A stretch of DNA of 64,000 nucleotides, from positions 813,205-877,204 of the forward strand of contig JAQJVL010000252.1 in assembly GCA_035578905.1 (NCBI GenBank). Reading direction: 5' to 3'. The stretch comes from Stictocephala bisonia. Its lineage: Eukaryota > Arthropoda > Insecta > Hemiptera > Membracidae. Below the pieces are notes generated by a model. It saw only the letters and a list, made by a program, of their open reading frames with translations. It was not told where the DNA came from and did not search any database. Shown piece by piece: positions 24,468 through 33,050 of this stretch. Both the position numbers and the translations under genes were made by a program. The first letter of the stretch is position 1, and every line of letters starts with the position of its first letter.

Positions 24468-24538
24468 TTACATTACTATTTATTTTTATTTACTAAAAAA
24501 GAAGCCTTTTTTAGTAAATAAAAATGAATAGTAATGTA
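24468..24538. repeat. 34-bp near-perfect hairpin with a 4-base loop
   Basis: The arm 24468-24501 begins TTACATTACTATTTATTTTT. It is followed by AAGC and then by an arm ending ATGAATAGTAATGTAA. The arms match at 33 of 34 positions; the exception is TATTTATTT against TATTCATTT. A short loop and near-perfect arms suggest a recent inverted duplication. Confidence 0.85.
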
Positions 24539-24680
24539 ATTCCAATACAGGTTATCCTTTTTAAACATACATTTTACCACGTATTTATAAAACATCGATA
24601 AATAAAATTAAACAACAATAAGTAGCAATAAAAATTCAGATTAAGAAATATTTATAAATCTCCATATATCTTAGACCATT

Positions 24681-25134
24681 CAGGTTGGAAAAAACATGGT
24701 AACGCGTTCACAACACTTGTATAACTTCACTTGTAAAAGTGAACTCTTGTACATGGTGGTTACAAAGAACATACTTTTAGACGCCATTAGCGACAGTTCA
24801 TCTTTTCAGGGGGACGATCCACGAGGGGTTGAACGAAAATCTTCATCGTAAGCCTAGGTCAAGTTTGGTATCAAATGAAAAGTCTATTCAAGAGAAATTA
24901 ATTGCCGCAAATCGGACTTCGAAAGGTTTGTGTTTTCCAGAGTAGCGATAATTTTAATTTCAAAGTAACTAATTTGAACAATAATATTTCTCCGCTTTTT
25001 AACGGTTTTAAGTAAACTATTCTGATCAAAAATTATACTTTATGTAACAAAAATATTTTTTTCAAAGTTTAACAATCAAATTATCTATGAAAAAAACCTT
25101 GTTACGAAAGTCTTTTCATATTTGTTCCACCCTG
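24681..25134. mobile_element. Mariner-like MITE, family M, copy 2 (454 bp)
   Basis: The ends are CAGGTTGGAAAAAACATGG and GTTCCACCCTG. The interior matches copy 1 across its length (TTCACTTGTAAAAGTGAA, CAGTTCATCTTTTCAGGG, GGGGTTGAACGAAAAT, ATTAATTGCCGCAAA). The flanking dinucleotides are TT and TT, so the TA duplication has changed or been lost. The 74-codon frame at 25087-25311 starts inside its right end by chance. Confidence 0.85.
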
Positions 25135-27720
25135 TTTATTAGACTTAACATTAAAATTGGTAATTTTATAACAATAACAATTACGATGCACTTTCATTAC
25201 CTACTAAGTCTTAATTTATGTTATCATCGTTATAGGTGGTTTTTTACTGACAATACTCCAATTATGTTATGCCAGATCACCCATCATGGGACTTTTCTAG
25301 AATGTGCATGAATGAAAAGGTATGTTTAACTACAGAGAGGTTTCAGATGCTGTTCAAAAAATATTTTATTTGAGTTCGAAACATATGACCTATACTTGGT
25401 AAAATTAGGGCCTATATTTGGTAAAAATAGGACCTATACTTGGTAAAATTAAATAGTCAGTTGCACTACAAAATTGATATATTTTTAAACCAACAGTTGA
25501 GACCTAATACCGTTCAAATTTTAAACACTATAGTGTGTTTAATCAAGAATATTGCTCAAATATTTAATAAACTGAGTGTAACAACATTAAGGTTGCATTT
25601 ACTCAAGGAATACGACAAGAGCGGCGAAACAAGCCAAGACTGAGGCCATTATTCTATCGGCTTTGCTTTAGTGGCGATAAGACAAACCTTTCTTCCTTAA
25701 AATGTCTTTCTGGCTGAACACACAATTTTAATGAAAGTTACATTTCACTCGTCTACTCTATTAGAAATTGATTTCTAATAGAGTAAAAAGTACATTGTTC
25801 TTGTCGATTACCAATAATTATCGAATAGAAATTTATATTCGATTATATTCGATTTATATTTATATTCGATTATACAAAAATCGAATACTATAATTATCAA
25901 ACTTTTATCCTTTTTATGTTCAAAGTACGTAACTTATTCATTTTAAAATTAATACATAGTTAATTGTATAGTTAAGCCAAATTATTTGCAATATTTTCTT
26001 ACATCGGTTGGTTTTACTACTTATATTAATCTAATGAGTAGTTCTAATTAATTGAGATTACTACTTTATACAAAATATGTTAAAACAGATGTTAACTATT
26101 AATAATCTTATGTAAAAACATATAATGTAACGTATTGTAACGTTTTTAAAATAAATAGCTCACGTTTCAATTATTTATAGTCTCTGGTGTAGGTGGAATT
26201 GTTTGGAATCCATATATTAGGTTTTATATGCTTCACCACAACTTGTTTATTTGTTTTGAGCACGTTATCCTCAACCTGCCAATTTAATTACAGTAGATCA
26301 ATGCAATGGTTTTGGGAAATTTAATTCGTAATATTTTGTTTTCATTCTATCTTTCTATTAGATGTTACGATCGTGGATTCTTGCCCCATGTTTATTACGA
26401 ACATTTAGGTACATTTGTAGGGTTTCTGATTTATTACGGGGGGGACTTATATCGTTAACTGTATTTGGAAAAATATAATTTCTAAAATAAATGAAATTAT
26501 AATTAAAAACTAGTAATCAAACAACCTAAATTGAGAATACACTAAATATTGTTTAATACCAAATGCTATCAATAACATTTTATTTGAGGAGAATTTGTCA
26601 TATACTCAATTTCTGTAATGTATGTCTAATAGTCTAGTCTACGTGTAATTTTATAAGAAAAGATCGAAAGCAGAAAATTTTCTTCATAACTTTGTTTGGA
26701 CTGGTTAGAAGGTAGAAGGACTGGAAAGGTCCTTCTCACCTTTGGGGGGGGGGGGTTTGTATGGGGAGGAGATACGAAGAGTGTATCCATTTTGTGATGT
26801 TGTGGGTTTTCACTTCTGTTTCATAAACAGTACAATCGATAGAAAAAATTTTTATATAAAAATGAAAGCTGAATAAAAATTCTCACAACCTTGATTCTTT
26901 ACTTAATTTATGTAATCTTAACCATTTGTGAAACACATAAACCAACAAGTAAATATTTAAGAATAAATTTAATTTGATTTATCCAACCTTTTTAACAAAA
27001 TTTTCTGAAACTTTATCTTCATTCGGACTAGCTTTACGATTTTCTTTTAATTTTCATAAATACGTATTGTTATACATATTTTCTTGTTGAATTGTGCACT
27101 GTCTACAGATAATTTTCAGTTATTTTTTTTATGCTATTAACTTCCATTTCTATAACATCTCAACACTGATAAAAAATCACCTCCCCTCCTAAAATATGCA
27201 ATGTGAAATCCTACTCTCCCTCCTTATCCTACTATCCAAATATCCTAGAAGAAAATGTATTTAAAGTAAAAAATGTAAATCACCTACCATAACTTATTCA
27301 AGTTAGGCTTTGAACCAGCCAAATTTCAAAGACATCCTGTTTACGCATGCCTTTAGTGGATATGGCACGATATCAGCAATATGCAGCAGGAGCAAAGTCG
27401 GTTTATGTAAACTACATCTAAAAAAACACTGACAAATGCCAAGCTGCTGACCTCCACTTAATTGTAAGAATGGATCAAGGAAATGGTGAATTGGTGTATT
27501 TTAATGGTAAGGAGACAAGAAGAAGGAGATCTCTTTGAGTTTTTACCAACAATTTTTTTAAGAATTAACAGCAAAATGAGTCTTTTGAATTTGTAAATAA
27601 GTGACAATTGCTTTCTTGGTTAAATATAATATTTAAATACCACTATTATTATTTTCAAAAGACTGAAATTTCGATACCATGTACGAATCGGTGGGTTGGT
27701 CATTCCAGACGTATATCTAC
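25135..27720. other. AT-rich noncoding DNA
   Basis: Contents are a second copy of the short repeat seen near 3725-3830 (about 25600-25695), a 24-base-phased triplicate of CCTATA.TTGGTAAAA at 25386-25450, short IR-rich DNA at 25755-25885 (TTTCTAATAGAGTA and its complement; ATTCGAT repeats) and a run of 12 G at 26744-26755. No gene was recognised. Confidence 0.5.
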
Positions 27721-27724
27721 GTAG

Positions 27725-27845
27725 GGATTGCACCGATATATCGGAAATATCGATAAATATATTTCGATTAATCGATACATTGGTAACGATGATTTCTTTC
27801 GATAATATCGGCCATATCGATATTTTGTTCCGATATATCATATCA
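27725..27845. repeat. TATCGATA-rich cluster 1
   Basis: Cycles of ATCGATA, CGATATATCGG and ATCGATATTTTGTTCCGATATATC fill the stretch. TATCGATA itself (27748-27755) is the consensus DNA-replication-related element bound by DREF in Drosophila, but here it comes with many near-copies and is more likely part of a repeat. It resembles cluster 2 at 28300-28390. Confidence 0.6.
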
Positions 27846-28299
27846 TTAAAAATTTACGATATTCTCACTCCTTAAAATCATGATGAATCGGAAAAAACAT
27901 ATTTAAATTATGCATACAAAACATGTATTGAAATAATAAAGTAACGTTATTTACGTGATCTTAACGCACTAAAATGTAATTTACTGTAGACCAGTGGGTG
28001 GAAGTTTAGTGTTTATAAGAGACCTAAAGGTTTTTTTATATATAAAAAACAAAAGTAACAATGTTATTACATTATTTTTTATATTTGACATAATAAATGA
28101 AAGTAAAAGTATTCCTATTTTGATTTTTTTTTTATTCAGCCACATAAACCACACTTGTTTCATGTAGATAAATTTATTTAATTTTTACTTTCAGTAGGCT
28201 ATTCTAAATAGTGACAGCAAAAAATGAGTGTGTTTTTGGTCATGACATAAGGGTCAGTACATAATTTTAAACAGATAAATCATTTACAGATCCTTATAT

Positions 28300-28395
28300 C
28301 GATTACATGATGTATCGATATTTTTCATTTGAAATTATCGTTATATCGATATTTTGTTTGCGATATATCGATAGTTCAATATATCGAAATGCTAA
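28300..28395. repeat. TATCGATA-rich cluster 2
   Basis: ATATCGATATTTTGTTTGCGATATATC here parallels ATATCGATATTTTGTTCCGATATATC in cluster 1, in the same orientation about 535 bases away. Three or more TATCGATA or ATCGATA sites are present. The two clusters may be remnants of one element with related ends. Confidence 0.55.
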
Positions 28396-28414
28396 AAATA
28401 TTTACCATCCATAC

Positions 28415-28605
28415 ATGTACGCATGGTTTGGTGGCTCAACCCCACCCTATGTACCTGAGTCACCACCTCCGTATGTGTATGGGTGGGTGGATCATCCTTA
28501 TCATACATGCATGGGTCGATATGTGTGCTATCCCCCACCGGATACACGGTTGGTTAGGCAACTCATCCCCATCCTACGTATTTGGGTGAATCGTCACCAT
28601 CAAGG
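28415..28605. repeat. Degenerate GC-rich minisatellite, interrupted by the LINE
   Basis: Variants of TACGTATGGGTGGGTGGCTC followed by CATCCCCATCC recur with irregular spacing of about 25-37 bases (starts near 28418, 28472, 28504 and 28541). A further variant, AGTACGGGTGGATGAGCCAT, lies at 33077-33100, just past the LINE. The 107- and 86-codon overlapping frames here follow from the repeat (Pro/Tyr/Trp-rich) and no gene is called. Confidence 0.55.
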
Positions 28606-28725
28606 AACCTCCCCTTTGAACCCTTTCTGAACACCATACCCTTTTTGAACACACGGCTGCTAGTTAAATGTTTGACAACTATTTAAGGAACAATAATTAG
28701 TTAAATACAGTTTCCGCCTTCTACA

Positions 28726-28969
28726 ATGTATTTAGTTCTGGAAGTTACAAAAAACGGGAATGATAGCATTGTTTATAATAACTACACATAGAGAATGTTA
28801 TTCTATTAAAAGTGGTGATATTATTTGGCACTGCTTGGGAAAAATTTGCAAAGCGTCTGTGAAAACTGACAAGAACAAGACTGCTATTTACTACTGTAAC
28901 GAGGTACACAGTGGGCCACACCCGGTTACCATGCATGCTCTGGCCTCTAGCCCGCCTCAGTGGAGCTAA
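28726..28969 (+). pseudogene. LINE ORF1 N-terminus: FLYWCH-like zinc finger (frameshifted)
   Basis: From ATG 28726 one frame reads LEVTKNGNDSIVYNNYT; after a +1 shift near 28786 the next reads IKSGDIIWHC, then CKASVKTDK and HSGPH. The spacing of W-x-C, C-x-A-x-V-x-T and the closing H-x3-H fits a FLYWCH zinc finger, a DNA- or protein-binding C2H2-type module frequent in insect transposons. The frame closes at TAA 28967-28969 after a Ser/Pro-rich stretch. About 130 bases of Thr/Pro-rich coding-like DNA then link it to the coiled-coil part in the other frame, so this is very probably the start of the same ORF1. A host FLYWCH exon next to the LINE is the alternative but is less likely given the continuity. 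Confidence 0.6.
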
Positions 28970-29097
28970 AGTTCTCCTACAACACCTGTTGTAATAGGAA
29001 ATCTTAGTCCTGCAGCTAGTACAGCACGAGAAATTACTACTCCGCTTACTGTTCCGCCGATTACTCCAATTACATTACCAACGCTCCACAGCAGACT

Positions 29098-30349
29098 TTG
29101 CCTGAACCTAATCCTTCACTTAGCTATAAAAAAGATCTTATGAAGGAAAATTATAGATTAAGACAAGAGCTGATTCAGCTTCGCAATGAGAGAACGGTGC
29201 TGCTTGATCACTCTATCCAATCGGACCAGCGACTACTTGAATTCACAGAAGACATCTTTGCAGTCAATTCCGTTCCATCTAAGATTGGTCAGACTTCGCA
29301 GACGGACGCATCGAACCTTCACAACAAACTTCCCTGTCAAAAATGTAAAATTCTGGAAGAAGAGATAAATAATATGCTAACTTCTATAAGGTGCCTTGAG
29401 GAAGAAGCAAAACAACTGAAAACTCATGTTCTGCCCCAACTCAACTCAAATAGTAGAACCACTTACCCTTTCAAACATTTATGAACCGTTAAGTACAAAT
29501 AATGAAGAAACCTCTCAACCTTTTACAATAGTCACTTCTAAAAACAACAAAATGAAAACTAAACAGATTAAATTTCAATTGCCATCAACAAAAGCAATTT
29601 CGAATAAAACCCTCAACAAACAAATTCCTATTTCAGTTTATACTCCTTTTAAAACCTTTCTAATAGCCGGAGAGAGCCATGCATGGCACCTTGCTGCTCT
29701 AGTAAATAAGAAGACATCTGATCGCATAAAAGTCACCGGTATGTGCAAACCCGGCGCCGGTCTCATGGACATCGTCACAAACTCCTCCACACCACCTGAC
29801 TGTGTGGTGTTGATTGCTGGGACAAATGAGTTGGCTGCTGAAAGACAGGAAATCATCCTACAAAACATCGAGGGAGTATTACTCAACATCAGGCAGACCT
29901 CTAACATCTTAGTGTGTCCCTTACCCCCTCAACATGACCTGCCTCGCGTCAGCCCTGTTTATGACGTCATCTCCGGAGTGAACGCATACTTAGCTCAGCT
30001 ATGTGCTCGCTACAATGGAGTGAAACTCCTAGACATCTTGAGCATTGGGCGGTGTCATTACACAACTCATGGACTACATATGAGAGCTAATGGGAAGCGT
30101 CTGCTTTCTAAATGCATCCCAGATGGCCTTACCTCGATGGCCGCTTCCAGACGCCGCCGACACCCCGCTGCGGTAAGTCCTCCAGCTTTACTCTGCCTCA
30201 GCCATCGGCTCCATAAGTGCCAGAACCCTACAGTTTACCACAACACGTACCCCGATGCCATCACCCAAGGATCAGCCAGAAATAGTTTTAACCCAAGTGT
30301 ACATCATAAAAAAAACCTTTGTATACTAATAAAATTAAAAACAGGGTAG
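29098..30349 (+). pseudogene. LINE ORF1: coiled coil plus SGNH-type esterase (frameshifted)
   Basis: The first segment (29098-29484) is rich in charged heptads (ENYRLRQELIQLRNERTVLL; ILEEEINNM..LEEEAKQL) and has a CxxC, so it is a likely trimer- or dimer-forming coiled coil. A shift of frame in the overlap 29426-29484 leads into 29426-30349. There AGESHAWH near 29668 stands for the GDS/GxS nucleophile block, GAGL for the block II glycine, GTNE near 29820 for the GxND block and HGLHM near 30070 for the C-terminal His block. These are the four landmarks of the SGNH hydrolase fold found in ORF1 proteins of CR1-like LINEs. The tail after about residue 240 of this frame is basic and low in order. 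The frame ends at TAG 30347-30349 and overlaps the start of the ORF2 frame at 30319. Confidence 0.85.
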
Positions 30350-31197
30350 GGACACCAGATTGGAAATCAAAATTAACCAACCAAAATTCAGAATTTGAAA
30401 ATAAAACAATAAAACTAACCCATTTAAATGCTCAAACAGCTACTAATAAGGTAGATGAACTGGATCTCCTGTGCGATGAGCTAGAGCCAGATATATTAAC
30501 TGTCTCTGAGCATGGTTTTACGCATGAAAATATAAATATTTTCAAAATTAAAAACTTAGAATTGGCCAGTGTTTATAATCGAAAACATTTCAGAGGGGGT
30601 GGTGTAGCAATTTTTGTTAAAAATCACATCAAATTACAGCAAATCAAAATTAGTTACACATCTGAACTTGATTTTGAGGTTGAAGGCATTAAAATCAACT
30701 CAAATCAGCATGGAAAAATCAATATTATTGGATTGTATTGATCTCCTAATGGTTGTGCTGACGCTTTCTTTGAAAAGTTCAAAACACTTTTAAATTTGGT
30801 CAACAAAGGGCAATCTAAAATTTCAATCATGGGGGATTTTAATATTAATGTTTTAAACAACTCACGCCCTCTAACCCAGCAGCTCCGTGCTATTTTAAAC
30901 TCTTTTAGTCTAAATTGGTCTGTGAATTCTCCAAGTCGAATATCTGGCACAAAAAAAACATACATCGACAACGTTATCACAAATATTTTGAATGCTAAGG
31001 TCTCTGTACTTGACGCGGCCATATCGGATAATTTTGCTCATGAGGTTACGGTCACTGGTTGTTCTCTGGATTTCGAAACCTCAAAGCCCCAGAACCGTAG
31101 ACTCACTCATCATCATAACATTGTAAACCTTAAAAACTCCCTTGAGTGTGAATCCTGGACTTTCCTTAATCATTATAATCATGCAAATGCGATGTAA
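30319..31197 (+). pseudogene. LINE ORF2: APE-type endonuclease (one in-frame stop, active-site change)
   Basis: A single frame runs from 30319 to TAA 31197 apart from TGA at 30739-30741. Motifs in order are THLNAQT (Asn block), ILTVSEHG (catalytic Glu), GGGVAIFVK, INIIGLY-stop-SPNG (normally YRSP), IMGDFNINVL (catalytic Asp/Asn), SRISGTKKTYIDNVI and SDNFAHEV. The stop sits where Arg is usual, so CGA to TGA, a CpG transition, explains it. The last motif is normally SDH with the catalytic His; here it reads SDN, so activity would be lost even without the stop. It would nick the target DNA to prime reverse transcription. Confidence 0.88.
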
Positions 31198-31214
31198 AAT
31201 GCATTCAATGATCG

Positions 31215-31271
31215 TTTAATTTACTATCTAAACATTGAATGTCCCTTTAAATGTTTAGATAGTAAATTAAA
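31215..31271. repeat. Perfect 22-bp inverted repeat inside the LINE
   Basis: TTTAATTTACTATCTAAACATT at 31215-31236 is matched exactly by its reverse complement at 31250-31271, with a 13-base loop. A third partial copy (TAGTAAATT..AAATGTTTAG) continues to about 31315. It lies between the endonuclease and RT domains and breaks the frame. It looks like local template-switching or a small palindromic insertion after the LINE landed. Confidence 0.85.
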
Positions 31272-31318
31272 TACTAGTATATAGTAAATTAAAAATAGTA
31301 AATTTAAATGTTTAGCCA

Positions 31319-32156
31319 GTGACGTCTATGGTGTTGACCCCTGATGATGAGAACGAGGTGGCTTGGGTCATGCAGGGACTTAGCTCAAAGAAATCATGCG
31401 ATATTAATGACGTTTCAGTTTGGTTGCTTAAACAATGCTATAAGCAATTGTTGGTGCCACTAACCAAACTTGTTAACATTTCATTTGAAAATGGGACCTT
31501 TCCAGACATCCAGAAAACAGCAAAAATCGTTCCAATTTTTAAAAAGGATGATCCTTGCATAATTAGCAATTATCGTATTATTTCAATCCTGCCCACCATC
31601 AGCAAGGTTTTTAAAAAGATATTTCTGGCACAGTTGGAAAATTTTCTTTCTCGCTATGACATTCTAGATTCTGAACTATACGGTTCCAGGAAAAACAACT
31701 GAACTGTCGATGCAGTCACAAATCTTATAGAGCTCGTTGTCGATGGATTGGAGAGAAGAGAACATGTGCTTTGCATATTTCTTCATATCTCCAAAGCCTT
31801 TGACTGTGTGCAGCATGAGACACTGTTGCACCAGCTGGAGTCTTGTGGCGTTCAAAGTTTGTCGCACAAATGGGTCTCGGCATACCTTAAAGGCAGGATC
31901 CAGTGTGTACAGGTTGAGAATGCCCTGTCAGGCAAAACGCTTATTACCCAAGGTGTCCCACAGGGTTCAATCCTTGGTCCAGTTTTGTTTAATCTATATC
32001 AATGGACTAAAATCTTCAATTCAATTCGGAAAAGTCATTCAGTACGCTGATGACACGACTCTTTGTGAGATAGATAGATCATCACGTGATTTAGAAGTAA
32101 AATCATTTATTGATCTGAATCAATGCATTCAACATTTTAATAAATTGGGCCTGTAA
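31319..32156 (+). pseudogene. LINE ORF2: reverse transcriptase core (stops and frameshift, catalytic Asp changed)
   Basis: The first frame covers 31319-31702 and, past TGA 31700-31702, 31748-32050. It holds LSSKKSCDINDVSVWLLK, IVPIFKK, NYRIISILPTISKVF (fingers), then FLHISKAFD (motif A) and QGVPQGSILGPVLFNLY (motif B). Motif A is normally F-x-D-x-S-K-A-F-D. The first, metal-binding Asp is His here. A frameshift near 32000 moves the reading to frame 31737-32156, where YINGLK and the YADD box (motif C, near 32044) lie. That frame ends at TAA 32156. These domains copy the element RNA at the nicked target; this copy cannot. Confidence 0.9.
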
Positions 32157-32831
32157 ACAATCAGTTCTAAGTCAAATTTCATAACATTTTGTCTTCTTCA
32201 ACACTTTGAACAGAACCAAATTACAGTAATGGTGGACGATGTACTCTTAGAGGAAACGGAGTCCACGAAGTTCCTTGGAATACACCTTGACAAGGGTTGA
32301 CTTGGGACGTTCACATTGACAGTGTGTGTGCTAGAGTTAACTCGGGCATTTTTGCTCTGTGCAACCTGGCACAATTCTGCTCTCCGGAAGTCTTAAAACT
32401 TGCATATTATGGCTTGATCCATACCCACTTAGTTTATGGTATAGGACTTTGGGATAGCTGTTTTAAATACAAGCTGGAAAGGGTATTTAGACTTCAAAAA
32501 AGAGCTGTTAGAACTATTTTAAAATTAAACGTCAGAGAGTCGTGTCGAGAAGCGTTTAAGAGCTTAGATTATTGACCCTACCCTGCCTCTATATATTGGA
32601 GGTCGCCCTGTACTGCAAGTCAAATTGCACTTTGATGCCGGCAGGTATGTTCACTCTTATGAAACTAGAGGGAGGAATAATTACATAATGCAGAGGCATA
32701 GAAGCGCAGCTTTCAAGCGTCTGCCATCACAAGTAAACATAATCAATTTGCTCCCTGAACAAATTAAAAATCAAAACCTGAATTTGTTCAATAGACTTTT
32801 AAAACACTTTTTGGTGGAAAATGCGTTTTAG
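32157..32831 (+). pseudogene. LINE ORF2: C-terminal thumb and connection part
   Basis: After the stop, KSNFITFCL and ESTKFLGIHLDKG continue the protein in the 32156 frame. A shift then gives 32297-32575 with LTWDVHIDSV-type DVHIDSVCARV, YYGLIHTHLVYGIGLW and FRLQKRAVRTIL. The last piece, 32625-32831, has HSYETRGRNN and HRSAAFKRLPSQ followed by INLLPEQIKN and ends at TAG 32831. These blocks, in this order, are standard for the end of Jockey and CR1 LINE ORF2 proteins. Confidence 0.85.
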
Positions 32832-33050
32832 TCAGTTTAAGAATTCTTTCAAAGCCGCTGGGACAATCAGTAAACACCCTATCATGCAATTCTGGTGTCA
32901 AGTGTGTGAATGTAGGATACATGTGCAAAATGTATGAATAAATGTGTCTGATTGTGTGAGTGTTTTAGGCTAGACCAAATTTTGACCTTTTTCAATACAA
33001 TTGTTAATTGTATTATGCAATAAAGAATTTATTTATTGCCATATAAAAAT
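32832..33050 (+). other. LINE 3' UTR and tail
   Basis: About 215 noncoding bases end in TTGTATTATGCAATAAAGAA followed by TTTATTTATTGCC. An AATAAA signal close to the very end without a long A tail fits LINEs of this type. The second LINE (36944-39412, minus) ends similarly with GCAATAAACATTATT on its own strand. Confidence 0.6.

Larger units (their letters stand above)
28630..33050 (+). mobile_element. Jockey/CR1-type LINE, nearly full length, decayed
   Basis: The element spans about 4.4 kb. It carries ORF1 (FLYWCH-like finger, coiled coil, SGNH-esterase), ORF2 (APE endonuclease, reverse transcriptase, C-terminal domain) and a short 3' UTR ending TGCAATAAAGAATTTATTTATT. Stops and frameshifts break both frames, so this copy cannot move by itself. 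An esterase in ORF1 together with this RT type points to the CR1/L2 side of the Jockey superfamily. The exact 5' end and target duplication were not found. Related minisatellite DNA on both sides suggests insertion into that repeat. Confidence 0.9.

Noticed and set aside
26744..26755. G-quadruplex at the G12 run (and the G13 run at 41066-41078)
   Set aside because: Each is a single G run without the further G tracts needed for an intramolecular quadruplex; slippage homopolymers are the simpler reading.
28307..28630. 107-codon frame rich in Pro, Tyr and Trp
   Set aside because: It overlaps an 86-codon frame in another register and both come from a degenerate GC-rich minisatellite; there is no start context or domain.
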